DNA of 64,000 nucleotides from Malus domestica (taxonomy: Eukaryota; Streptophyta; Magnoliopsida; Rosales; Rosaceae): positions 1,309,501 through 1,373,500 of the forward strand of contig NC_091673.1 of NCBI RefSeq assembly GCF_042453785.1, written 5' to 3'. Positions 1 to 10,812 of the stretch are shown here, piece by piece. The position numbers were made by a program, and so were the translations under genes. Each line of letters starts with the position of its first letter. Position 1 is the stretch's first letter. The notes beneath the pieces were generated by a model that ran no database searches, was not told the origin of the DNA, and saw only the letters and a list, made by a program, of their open reading frames with translations.

Positions 1-118
1 GGGTGACAGTTCAGGGGCAAATCGATAGTTTACTTTGTAAATAAATTCCATAAAAGGAAGAAGTATTAAATAAATTGACAGGGAAAGAAACCCTCCTGTC
101 AACAAGGTCGCAGGGCCA

Positions 119-152
119 TTTGGCGGGGAAAGCTATCCTTTGGCGGGGAAAA
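119..152 (+). promoter_or_regulatory. Tandem E2F-like boxes upstream of PUX2
   Basis: TTTGGCGGGGAAA occurs at 119-131 and again at 139-151, a 20-bp period, about 205-235 bp before the PUX2 start codon. The E2F/DP consensus is close to TTTGGCGGGAAA, so each copy has one extra G. A link to cell-cycle control is inference. The rest of 1-354 is upstream and 5' UTR sequence in which I see no gene. Confidence 0.35.
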
Positions 153-354
153 TTATCCAACGAACCCCGGGCCAAGCGAGCGAAAGTCAACCAGTTCCAG
201 TCCAATCCAATCCAAACCGCCACGCTTTTCCTTAATCCACTCCCCCATTCTCTTGATCAAGAATCCCCCTTTCTAACCCTAATTTCCTCTCCCGATTCCG
301 CTTCGCATCAATCGTTGACTTGATTGAGCTCCTCTTCTTCTTTCATTAACCGAC

Positions 355-3212
355 ATGGACGACATGAAAGACAAGTTCAAGGGCTTCATGAAGACCACCT
401 TCTCGTCTTCCTCCTCCGCTAAATTCAAGGGCCAAGGCCGAGTCTTGGGATCGTCTTCTTCCTCCGGCACCGCCGATTCGGTCCTCACTCGCCCTAAGCA
501 GACTCCCCAATCCAATCCCAAACCCCTTCCCAATTCGAATTCGAATTCTTCGGTCGCCTCCCCAAATCCCAGGCCTTCGCCTCAGAAAGCGCAGATTCTT
601 GATCAGAAGAAAACGCAAATTCCTGACCAGAGCAAGGCGGAGCCGTCGGGCAATTCGAAGCCTGATCGGAAAACGGATTCTGGGTTTGATCCGTTTGACT
701 CTCTGATCACGCCGGGGAAGAGATCCCAAAACGGGTTTACGCTAAATGTATTCGAATGTCCGATTTGCGGGCAATCGTTTAGGTCGGAAGACGAGGTATC
801 CGTGCATGTAGACAGCTGTGTTAATGCTCCTGTGGAACACAAAAGTGTAGAGGGTGTTGGCGTTTCGGGGTCGCCGGATAACGGGTCTGATTCGTCGAGG
901 AGTGATTTGGAAGCTTGCATTGGTACCTTTGCTTCGGGAAATCCAGCTGCAGGGTCGGTTGAGGTTGTTCTTAGGCTGTTGAGGAATATAGTTAAGGAAC
1001 CGGAGAACGTGAAGTTTAGAAAGATTCGGATGAGCAATCCGAAGATACGGGAGGCCATTGGTGAGGTTGTGGGAGGCATTGAGTTGCTGGAGTTTGTGGG
1101 GTTTGAATTGAAAGAGGAGGATGGGGAGATGTGGGCATTGATGGGGGTTCCTAAGGAGGAACAAATTAGTTTAATGAAAAAGGCAATAGCATTACTGGAA
1201 CCGCCGAAGGTACAAGAAGTAGACATTTTGCCATCCATTGCTTCACTGAACGTGGATGAACCAGTTGAACCAAAGAAGGTCGACCGGCAGGTATGTTAAC
1301 TCTTTATGCTGTTTAGCGTATTAAGTGTCAGTCTGTGGTTGGTTGCTTGTTCATTCTTGTTTCATCTTTTATGGCAGTCGTAGCATGCTAATAATCATTG
1401 ATCATTAACTTATTATATCTTGGAATATCCTTCCCGAAAGTTATAAATGTATGTTATGATAGGATTATAGAATTTCAGTGTCGATGATTGGAAAGCAATA
1501 CTATAACTCGAAAGTGACCAAAAACTTCGGTAGCTACTTCTAAATTGACATGGGATCCCTGAGTTAATTGCTCGTCTTGAGACTTGCATTGGTTTTCAAC
1601 GAACTCTTTAAATGGGCATTGATATTGGTCAACTAGGCTGGTTTCAAAGTAGGCTGTTAGGCAGAATATAAAGAAGTGACTTCTTATTGTATGATAATAT
1701 AGTTTGTCCCATTCCATTTATTCACAAGAAAATCAGGTACACACTCTTGAAGAATTCGATGTTGCATTGTATGTTAAATTTTAAACCAAAAGTTTATTAG
1801 TAGAATCCAGTTAAATGATGGTAAAAGCACTGCAGCCCAAAATTCCAGTGAAAATGATGTGAATTATAGAGAAAATTTGCAATATTAAGGTTCATCTTGA
1901 CGTTTAAGTAGTTGGAAATCAGATAAAATGTTCTGGATTTCTGGCAACCATTGAAATGATCAAGCTGGTTACAGATCAGTGCTTATTTTAAGTGTATTCT
2001 ATCTAATAATCTGAGTGCTTCCTTCATTTTGTTTACCATTGTTTTTTTGGTACTATTAAAGTTAAACACATACCCGTATTTGTTATTGTGGGATTCCTTC
2101 GTTTTGTAAATAGTGCTTCCTGTTTCAGATTTATGTCTCATTCATTTTCTTTCAATTAACTACTTGTGGTTTACTGAAATTTGTTTCTTGTGCAGACGAG
2201 GGTCTTCTTTTCGGTCTCTGAAAGTATGGCAGCAAGAATTGAAGTACCAGCATCTTTCTACAACCTCACAGCTACGGAGCTGAAAAGAGAAGCTGAAATG
2301 AGAAAGAAAAAGATTGAAGATTCACAGATGTTGATCCCAAAGTCGTTCAGGGAAAAGCAGGCGAAAGCTGCTAAAAGGAGATACAGAAAAACTGTTATCC
2401 GGATCCAGTTTCCCGATGGAGTGGTGCTCCAGGGCGTTTTTTCTCCTTTGGAGCCAACTAGCTCATTATACGAGGTTAGTCTTTTACCATCCTCCTAATC
2501 CTTTAATCAATTGTCATTCTAGAGTCTAGTTTAGCCAGTTTCATGTGGTATAACAGGGTGTGATAAATATTCACTAAGGAGTGTGCACGTATATGTAATA
2601 TGTATAGATATGTTGGAACAAGTTTCTGCTTCATTTTTCAGCTCTCATACTAATTTTCCAAGCAAACAACTATAGAAATCTGCATTTTCTCCAACTTTTT
2701 AGTATTTCGTGTATCATCCTGCATAGTATGTTTCGTTTTTTAAGTTTGAATAAAGATGTAGTCTTTGATGTCTAAAACAAGTTTTGCTTGGAAAATTATT
2801 ATGTAGCCAGCCCAAATGAGGGAAATGAAAACGAATCTAAACCGTGATACATATACACAATTTGTGTTCGAGTGTATTTGTTCCTTGTGCATTTGTTTCA
2901 AGTTAAGAGTTCAACGTTTTTTAATTTTCTTTTTTTTTGGTCTTGATGAACCAGTATGTGAGCTCAGCATTGAAGGAGCCTAGTTTGGAATTCGAGCTGT
3001 TAAATCCTGTAGCTATCAAACGGCGGGTGATCCCTCATTTTCCAGCAGCAGGAGAGAAAGCCGCAACACTAGCTGATGAGGATTTGATGCCCTCGGCTCT
3101 TGTCAAGTTCAAGCCCATCGAAACAGATTCGGTTGTTTTCACAGGGCTGTGTAACGAACTCCTCGAAATAAGTGAACCACTTACGAGCGGTTCAGCTGTT
3201 GCTCCTGTATAA
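355..3212 (+). CDS. PUX2: Plant UBX domain-containing protein 2 (PUX2), CDC48 cofactor
   Basis: Three exons, 355-1290, 2196-2474 and 2955-3212, all phase 0, encode about 490 aa. The start ATG opens with [13 protein letters not shown], which matches the conserved PUX2 N-terminus, followed by a Ser-rich low-complexity segment. A zinc-finger-like motif, CPICGQSF then HVDSC, lies near residues 134-157. A PUB domain spans about 195-282, around [21 protein letters not shown] fold spans about 375-460, starting at [13 protein letters not shown], and is split by intron 2. Family knowledge: PUX proteins bind the AAA ATPase CDC48/p97 through UBX and PUB and adjust its assembly or substrates in ubiquitin-linked protein handling in the cytosol and nucleus. 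Introns 1 and 2 are about 905 and 480 bp. A LINE lies only about 185 bp beyond the stop codon. The identification rests on domain order and the N-terminal motif. Confidence 0.93.
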
Positions 3213-3397
3213 GCTTTTAGCCGTCGGTATCTTGCTGCATTTGCTTCTCCCATTCATGTTGTAATTGTTGAGCCAAATAATCCTTTGGATGTTCATTTTT
3301 TCGCCTTACATACACAATAGACCACGCATGAGATGAAGCGTGTATTTTTTTGTGATGTTGATTTCCCTTGCCGAAATCCCAATGAATTTTATCTTTG

Positions 3398-4988
3398 TAA
3401 GACAGATGGAAAGGTTATTTTCATAATCTTTTCAATGAAGGACATGAAAGGAGTGCTTCTTTAGGGGAGTTGAGTAACTCAGAAGAGTGTAGAAACTACT
3501 CTTTTTATCGTAGAATCCGGAAGGAAGAAGTGGTTGTAGCTTTGAAGAAGATGAAGCATAGAAAAGCAGTAGGCCCAGACGATATACCAATCGAAGTGTG
3601 GAAAGTTTTGGGAGAGACAGGTATAACATGGCTCACTGACCTTTTCAATAGGATTTTGAAAACGAAGAAGATGCCAAATGAGTGGCGAACGAGCACTTTG
3701 GTGCCTATCTACAAGAATAAGGGTGACGTACAAAATTGCATGAACTATAGGGGTATTAAGCTAATGAGTCATACAATGAAGCTCTGGGAGAGAGTCATTG
3801 AGCATAGATTGAGGCAAGAGACACGGGTTTCGGACAACCAATTCGGGTTCATGCCAGGGCGCTCAACCATGGAGGCAATCTATCTCTTATGAAGATTGAT
3901 GGAAAGATATAGAGATGGGAAAAAGGATTTACACATGGTCTTTATAGATTTGGAAAAAGCGTATGATAGGGTCCCAAGAGACATTCTTTGGAGGATTTTA
4001 GAGAAGAAAGGAGTACGAGTAGCATATATCCAAGCTATAAAGGATATGTATGAAGGAGCAAAGACTGCCGTAAGAACTCATGAAGGACAAACCGAAAGCT
4101 TTCCCATAATTGTAGGATTACATCAAGGCTCATCCTTAAGTCCTTACCTTTTTGCGTTGGTAATGGATGAGTTAACAGGACATATTCAAGATGATATTCC
4201 TTGGTGTATGCTTTTCGCAGACGATATAGTGTTGATAGATGAAACTCAGGAAGGGGTAAATGCAAAGCTTAACCTTTGGAGAGAAGTGTTGGAATCTAAA
4301 GGTCTTCGCCTAAGCCGATCAAAGACAGAATATATGGAGTGCAAGTTCAGTGCAAATGGAGGCCAAAACGAGTTAGGGGTGAGGATCGGAGATCAAGAAA
4401 TACCAAAGAGCGACCGTTTTCGTTACCTAGGATCTATCTTGCAAAAGAACGGAGAATTAGATGGAGATCTCAACCATAGAATACAAGCTGGATGGATGAA
4501 GTGGAAGAGTGCATCCGGCGTGTTGTGTGACCGCCGTGTGCCACTGAAGCTCAAGGGAAAATTTTATAGGACGGCAATAAGGCCAGCGATGCTGTATGGC
4601 ACAGAATGTTGGGCGGTGAAGCATCAACACATACACAAAATGGGTGTAGCGGAGATGAGGATGCTTCGTTGGATGTGTGGGCACACGAGAAAGGATAAGA
4701 TTAAGAATGAGGATATCCGGGGTAAAGTAGGAGTAGCCGAAATTGAAGGCAAGATGAGAGAAAATCGGTTACGGTGGTTTGGACATGTGCAACGAAGGCC
4801 TACTGACGCTCCGATTAGAAGATGCGACTATGGGACAGAGGTTCAGGGCCGAAGGGGTAGAGGAAGACCTAGGAAAACTTTGGAAGAGACTCTAAGAAAA
4901 GACTTAGAGTACTTGGATCTAACGAAGGACATGACACAGGACCGAGCACAATGGCGTTCTAAGATTCATATAGCCGATCCCACTCAGT
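3398..4988 (+). mobile_element. RTE-type LINE, 5'-truncated, reverse transcriptase with one in-frame stop
   Basis: The reading frame runs from about 3398 to 4990 and shows reverse transcriptase motifs in order: [46 protein letters not shown] and the catalytic FADDIVL. It ends with WFGHVQRRP and [11 protein letters not shown], which are typical of RTE-clade LINEs. The endonuclease half is missing, so the copy is 5'-truncated. One TGA at 3890-3892 interrupts the frame where the family has Arg, consistent with CGA to TGA deamination; the frame continues unchanged on both sides. Copy two in this window ends with a TTG-repeat tail, but here the tail is replaced at about 4988 by unrelated repeat sequence. 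Plain non-LTR element, probably not active. Confidence 0.9.
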
Positions 4989-5250
4989 GACTTGGATTTT
5001 CCAAGTCTCCAATCGAGAAGTTTTCCTCACTCGGGAAATTAAGGGAACACTACCCCAACCTACATGCTCCACTCAGAAAGCTTCAACATACAAGCTTCAA
5101 CAAAAGAAAATTCAAAGAACTTAGCGAAGAAGGTTTTGGTGTATTTAACACAATACGTTGAAATGAAGGAAAACTTATTTATTGATATCCCCGATAAGCT
5201 ACAAATGTGTACATATACATGAGTCAAAATAAACAAACAAGAGGGAGCCT

Positions 5251-5925
5251 TCACAAGGGTTGCTTAGGAGAAGTCTCAGCAGTCGGTAGAGCCCCAGAAA
5301 GAGAAGGCACCGGAGGGGGATCATTCGGAACCTCAGTACTGGACAGAACCCTAGAAGGAGGAGGCATCAGAGGTTGATTATTTGGAGCTTCATTACGCGG
5401 TACAGCCCCAGAAGACGAAGGCAATAAATGCCTTTGGAACAAACCCACAAATCTCTGATGATCAAGTAAAACCTGACCATCAGTTTCCTTCATCTGGTCA
5501 AGCTTCCTCTTCATGTTTGTAGCATAGTCATGTGCGAGCCGGTGCAACTGTTTATTCTCATGCTTGAGCCCTCTAATCTCCTGTTTGAGACTCATCACCT
5601 CAGCCGCCAATGATTCAACTTGGCGGGTTCGAGCAAATAGGCGTTGGGCCATATTAGACACAGAACCTGCACACTGAACACTGAGAGCCAGCGAATCCTT
5701 AACAGCTAACTCATCAGACCGTTTGGAAAGTAGTCTGTTATCTTTGGGAGTGAGAAGGTTCCTGGCCACCACCGCAGCAGTCATATCATTCTTCATCACG
5801 GAATCCCCAACGGTAAGAGGACCAGTAGGGGAGACGAAGGATGGGCGCCATATGTTGTCTGGAGAAGGCGGGGCTGCCTCTTCAACAAGGTTCAAGTCAA
5901 AACGACGGTCGGAGGGGCCAGACAT
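5251..5925 (-). CDS. Coiled-coil protein of unknown function, carried by a repeat element
   Basis: An uninterrupted ORF of 224 aa starts at the ATG at 5925 (MSGPSDRRFDLNLVEE). I do not recognise a named family. The N-terminal part carries DNIWRPSF and LTVGDSVMKN. A heptad-rich segment follows (TRQVESLAAEVMSLKQEI, then GLKHENKQLHRL and NMKRKLDQMKE, about residues 110-165), predicted to form a coiled coil. The last 60 residues are a Pro/Ser-rich tail with an imperfect repeat of about 22 aa (PPSRVLSSTEVPNDPP and similar). A TATA-like box lies at 6037-6045, about 115 bp upstream. A second homologue lies on the opposite strand at 45806. The ORF is antisense to the LTR-like sequence of its host element. 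Function unknown; it may be an antisense ORF of the kind reported in some plant LTR elements. Confidence 0.6.
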   Translation of the reverse strand: MSGPSDRRFDLNLVEEAAPPSPDNIWRPSFVSPTGPLTVGDSVMKNDMTAAVVARNLLTPKDNRLLSKRSDELAVKDSLALSVQCAGSVSNMAQRLFARTRQVESLAAEVMSLKQEIRGLKHENKQLHRLAHDYATNMKRKLDQMKETDGQVLLDHQRFVGLFQRHLLPSSSGAVPRNEAPNNQPLMPPPSRVLSSTEVPNDPPPVPSLSGALPTAETSPKQPL

Positions 5926-6036
5926 TTTCAAAGGTGTTGAAGAGAGAAGAGGTTGGACAAATCAAGATCTTAGAAGTGCAAGAATGGAGCTTCTACTGGT
6001 GGAGATTCAAGTGTGCTTTGGAACTTAATGCCAGCC

Positions 6037-6045
6037 CCTATAAAA
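6037..6045 (-). promoter_or_regulatory. TATA-like box upstream of the coiled-coil ORF
   Basis: On the minus strand the sequence reads TTTTTATAG, about 115 bp before the ATG at 5925. The homologous ORF at 45806 has TTTTATATAG at 45685-45694 at nearly the same distance. The matching spacing supports a dedicated promoter for this ORF. Confidence 0.45.
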
Positions 6046-6065
6046 ATCTGCACTCGACGGATCTT

Positions 6066-6305
6066 CAGAAATCGAAGAGGCGCCTGCTCAGAAATCGAAG
6101 AGGCGTTTGCTTTCTCAAAAGCTGGGCTGCTTAGAGACCACGAGGGTTGATCTCAGAAATCGAAGAGGCGTTTGCTTTCTCAAAAATTAGGCTGCTCAAA
6201 GACCACGAAGGCCGATCTCAGAAATCGAAGAGGCGCTCGCTTTCTCAAAAGTTGGGCTCCTCAGAGACCACGAGGGCCGATCTCAGAAATCGAAGAGGCA
6301 CCTAC
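6066..6305. repeat. 65-bp tandem repeat array
   Basis: The unit beginning CAGAAATCGAAGAGGCG recurs at about 6090, 6155, 6220 and 6285, a steady 65-bp period, with a shortened copy at 6066 and a dispersed copy near 7197. It lies directly upstream of the coiled-coil ORF promoter when read on the minus strand. Confidence 0.85.
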
Positions 6306-6620
6306 TTTTCCAGCCTTGTCAGCACCTGTCACACGCACACTCAGCTTTGCGGAAATTATGGGCATTTTGTCGAAGACTTCTGAGGAAGTAGAAAACACAT
6401 GAATCTTACTGTTCAATCACCCACTTCCCACACGCAACACTAGCTCATGGGTACCACAGATAACTTTGCCAAAGTTCTCTGCCAAAATTGAGCACGTAAA
6501 GCTTGCAGCTCCCACTACATCGCTCTGACCAAGAAAGGTAAAAGAATAGCAAAGAAACAGCACTAACAAAGTTTAGACCCATAAATTTTGAAGGTCTAGC
6601 TACCATATTATTACCCACAA

Positions 6621-7056
6621 GGGTAAAGGAACAGTACCACTGCTGGATAATTGGAAAGTCCCTGTGTGTCAACCTCTGTGCTTCGTGGCAAGGTAGACTA
6701 GTAAACATGCCCAACCTTTACTCACACTCGAGAAAACACTACCAATAAGATTGCTTGCTCCAAAATCGAAGAGGCACTGTCCTCCGAATCTCGAGAGCCA
6801 GACTCCCAACATGACTACTTTCTCAAAAATCGAAGAGAGGGTAAAGGAACAGTACCATTGCTGGATAATTGGAAAATCCCTGTGTGTCAACCTCTGTGCT
6901 TCGTGGCAAGGTAGACTAGTAAACATGCCCAACCTTTACTCACACTCGAGAAAACACTACCAATAAGATTGCTTGCTCCAAAATCGAAGAGGCACCGTCC
7001 TCCGAATCTCGAGAGCCAGACTCCCAACATGATTACTTTCTCAAAAATCGAAGTGA
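6621..7056. repeat. 218-bp direct tandem duplication
   Basis: GGGTAAAGGAACAGTACCA occurs at 6621 and 6839, and TTGCTTGCTCCAAAATCGAA at 6751 and 6969; both pairs are exactly 218 bp apart. The copies differ at only a few positions by eye, so the duplication looks recent. Related but more diverged units continue to about 7130 and 7385. Confidence 0.88.
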
Positions 7057-8686
7057 CACTGCTCCCCGAATCTCGAGAGCCAGACCCCCATCATGATTGC
7101 TTTCTTAAAAATCGAAGATGCATCGTTCTCCGAATCAATCGAAGAGACGCTCGCTTTCTCAAAAGCTGGGCTGCTCATAGACCACGAGGGCCGATCTCAG
7201 AAATCGAAGAGGCACCTACTTTTCTAGCCTTGTCAGCACCTGTCACACGCACACTCAGCTTTGCGGAAATTATGGGCATTCTGTCGAAGACTTCTCGAGA
7301 GCACATACCACTTTTTCAAAGTGCTCTGACAGAGTTAAAACATGTGAAGCTGGCAGCTCCCACTACTGTGCTATGACCAAGCAGGGTAAAGGAATAGCAT
7401 TACTACTTGTTGTTAGGGAGACTCCTATATATGTCGACCTCCATCCCCAACGGACAGGCAGACCTGCAAAAATGTTCAACCCTTCCTCATATTTGAGAGG
7501 GCACTCCCAACGAACCCTTTCGAAATATTCAGCTTTCTTTCCCCCCGATAATACCTTTGCAAACAAGCTATACTAGAGCAAGAATATCTCATATCATCAG
7601 GGTTAAAAGCAAGAGTATCCCATATCATGCTTTTTCCCTGTCTTTTCCTTTGGCCTTGTTGTTCCCTGCAAGACAAGGAGAAAGAGAGCAATCAGTCAGC
7701 ACTTGGAATCAAGCTTCCAGCCAGGAACTGACTGCCTGGAACCCCTTACCTGATTACTTACCTGGCATTGCTCTCGAGTACTCATCTTCAACATCTTATG
7801 TTTCCAGGGAAGATACCGCATCTGCTTGAGGAACAGATAGGGCAAGTGCGAAGGATACAAGGAAGCATGTGGAGACAAGCGTAACAGCACACGTGCCGAT
7901 ACATCCATTACTCTGTCAAAAGCAAAAGTATCCCATATCAGCAGGGTCGAACGTACTCTAGATTTGATGGACTTGTTTTGACCCTCAAATTCTTCAGTCG
8001 GCTCTGGAGGAAACCAGAAAACCCTCCAGCTCAGTTCAAGAATAAGCCTGTGGAAAGTTACTTCTTCAAAAGCAAAAGTATCCCATATCATCTCTTCTCA
8101 TCTTTCTTCTCTTTATCCTTCATGCTGCTGCAAGATGGGGAGAAGGTGAACAATCAGCCGGAGCTCTGATTGCTTACCTTGTCTGTCACCTCTTTCAGCA
8201 GATCCCCTAGCTCGGCGACTTGGGAGACTCCTACTACATGGTTTGTATCGCGCTTGACCAAGCTTGAAACTACAAGTAAGCTTCAAGTGAAATTGATACA
8301 TTACCTTGTGCATCTCTACCAGTTAAAGATACCACCCCTGGATGGAGGAAGAGTACTTCCAGAGAAGATGCCACATCTACCTATGAGACAGATAAGGCAA
8401 GTCAAGACGATACCACACTCCGATACTTAGAAGTTTCGTGATTACGAGATCATTCTCTCACAATATCTCCTAATGTCATTTGTACTAAATCATTCACTTG
8501 TACTCACTAAAGGAGAGCTTGAACCTATGTACTTGTGTAAACCCTTCACAATTAATGAGAACTCTTCTATTCCGTGGACGTAGCCAATCTGGGTGAACCA
8601 CGTACATCTTGTGTTTGCTTTCCTATCTCTATTCATTTATATACTTATCCACACTAATGACCGGAGCAATCTAGCGAAGATCACAA

Positions 8687-9299
8687 AAAGCGACCGTTTT
8701 TGCTGCCTAGGATCTATCTTGCAAGAGAACGGAGAATTAGATGGAGATCTCAACCATAGAATACGACCTGGACGGATGAAGTGTAAGAGTGCATCCGGCG
8801 TGTTATGTGACCGTCGTAGGCCACTGAAGCTCAAGGGAAAATTTTATAGGACGACAATAAGGCCAACGATGTTGTATGGCACAGAATGTTGGACGGTGAA
8901 GCATCAACACGTACACAAAATGGGTGTAGCGGAGATGAGGATGCTTCGTGGGATGTGTGGGCACACGAGAAAGGATAAGATTGGGCATGAGGATATCCGA
9001 GGTAAAGTAGGAGTAGCCGAAATTGAAGGAAAGATGAGAGAAAATCGGTTCCGGTGATTTGGACATGGGCAAAGAAGGCCGACTGACGCTCCGGTTCGAA
9101 GATGTGACTACGGGACAGAGGTTCAGGGCCGAAGGGGTAGAGGAAGACCTAGGAAAACTTTAGAAGAGACTCTAAGAAAAGACTTAGAGTACTTGGATCG
9201 AACGGAGGACATGACACAAAACCGAGCGCAATGGCGTTCTAGGATTCATATAGCCGACCCCACTTAGTAGGAAAAGGCTTTGTTGTTGTTGTTGTTGTA
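8687..9299 (+). mobile_element. RTE-type LINE, 3' fragment with TTG-repeat tail
   Basis: This fragment matches the last about 590 bp of the LINE at 4402-4988 ([43 protein letters not shown]). It keeps the true 3' end, CCCACTTAGTAGGAAAAGGCTTTG followed by a TTG run at about 9282-9298. One stop replaces the Trp codon of WFGH near 9056. It starts at the junction with LTR-like sequence around AAAAAGCGACCG. The shared 3' segment shows these are two separate copies, not one LINE split by an insertion. Confidence 0.85.
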
Positions 9300-9904
9300 A
9301 TTCTGCTGCTGCCTGCCTCTTTGGGGTCGGCTGCTGGGAGAATGATGTTAGCTCTGCTACCTTCCCTTAGTATTGTAGTATTGATTTCCTCATGTAAAAC
9401 CTATTTACTTTTCATCCCACACCACATATAAATCTTTGTAAGCTCAAAAGAGAAGTGGCTGCAAGAAGTTGTACCTTGCCCAAGTTTCGTTTGTTTATAT
9501 TTATATGTAGTAGATCTGTAGTTTAACGTACTTTGCTTCATATATTTAAGTCATTTTCAACTATTTTCTACTTAAGAGTTTTATTTACGTTCGAATCTGG
9601 TTAAGTTAATAAGCCTGGTTTCTTTATAACAAATTGTGATCAAGGAAATGGATGGAAGGGCCCTGAATTTCTAGGTCCGCTCCCTCGCACAGCTTTACGA
9701 GAAGATGGCACATTCTTGCTGCTTTGTGTGCTGCAAGATAAGTTAGTAGTTAGTTTGAAATGTGCCTTTGCAAGCTGTGGAGAGAAATGGCCATGATTCG
9801 GCCTCCACAACCTCCCAAAACTCAACCTCATGAGGCAGTGAAATAAATTATTATTGAACTCGTTATTTACAAAATTTAAATTTAAAACATCTAACTATAA
9901 ATAC

Positions 9905-9935
<31 letters not shown>

Positions 9936-10657
9936 GAATGACGCATCACAGCCAAAATTAAAGCTCTTGTAAATTATTTAGCTGAGAAGAGAAAGAAAAG
10001 TTTTGCTCTCCTTTACTTTAAATGGCAATTGCTAAGAGGAGAGTAACATTCCCCTCAATCTTGTCCTTCTTTCGCACTGTGTTGCATTCAGTTTGGAGCA
10101 GACCTGCTGCTGCTGTGCCAAGATTTTCTCTGCCTCACGTACTCATTCTTTACCTTTTAACACGTTCTTTCCATTTTTGGTCGTAGGGTATAATGAATTT
10201 AGAAGACTAATGGTCAAAAGTTCTTAAAAATGTGTGAGAAATAAAATTAGTTGTGTGAATAGCACTATTCTAATTTTAATAGATTGTAAATTAATGACAA
10301 CTTAAGCATTGTTCAATGAGTTGAATACCAAAATTTCATTTCTGAAAAGCGATAAAATTAAGTACGACTTATATATGGTTTTATTCGTATTTATATCAAC
10401 CTTTTGTGATAAGAAATTTATACATACAAGTTCTTGAATAATATCAATGTAATTAGTGTAGTTTAGTAATCGGAGTCTCTCAAAATTTGACACAAAATTA
10501 AAAGAGATGAGCTTTAAAAGGGAATATTTAATTATTCTAGTTGTGGATATAAAAACCAAAAGGTCACGGTCACAACCGAATAAAATACTTACATAGATTT
10601 TTGTTTCCAAAATAATGAATTTTTAAATTGCAGAAGTTAAAATGTGTAGATTTTTTA
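9300..10657. other. Intergenic, no gene seen
   Basis: AT-rich sequence with a 28-nt A tract at about 9905-9932. The short ORFs here have no family signature. No RNA gene was recognised. Confidence 0.6.
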
Positions 10658-10812
10658 AGGGGTGTGCTATCCACACACCCAATTTTACTTCTCACACACC
10701 CCTTAATAATTTCTGTCCGTTGATCTTCTTCAATTCATCCGATCCGACAGCCGAAAATTTAAAAGGTGTGTGAGAAGTAAAATGGGGTGTGTGGATATCA
10801 CACCCCTTTTTT
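10658..10812. mobile_element. Short MITE with terminal inverted repeats
   Basis: AAGGGGTGTGCTATCCACAC at the left end pairs with GTGTGTGGATATCACACCCC at the right end, and the arms extend into ACTTCTCACACACC against GGTGTGTGAGAAGT. Length is about 155 bp. Poly-T flanks hide the target duplication. A half copy of the same family is at about 41905-41975. Confidence 0.8.

Larger units (their letters stand above)
4989..8686 (+). mobile_element. Non-autonomous LTR-type fossil (LARD-like) carrying an antisense ORF
   Basis: No gag or pol is visible. The segment at about 8440-8680 reads on the + strand like the R-U5 part of a plant LTR (AATGAGAACTCTTCTATTCC, then CCGTGGACGTAGCC and TCTTGTGTTTG). Between this and 4989 lie a minus-strand coiled-coil ORF with its own TATA-like box, a 65-bp tandem array, a 218-bp tandem duplication, and repeated phrases such as AAAGCAAAAGTATCCCATATCA (7600, 7920, 8070). 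Exact ends and target duplication could not be fixed: LINE sequence abuts both sides. Much of 5050-7520 is homologous in reverse to 45340-46510. The family assignment is inference from the R-U5-like segment. Treated as a fossil. Confidence 0.55.

Noticed and set aside
346-1238. Long minus-strand ORFs opposite PUX2 exon 1
   Set aside because: They are shadows of the conserved plus-strand exon, with no domain of their own.
10302-10610. 102-codon minus-strand ORF in the 10-kb intergenic region
   Set aside because: AT-rich low-complexity translation with no conserved motif.
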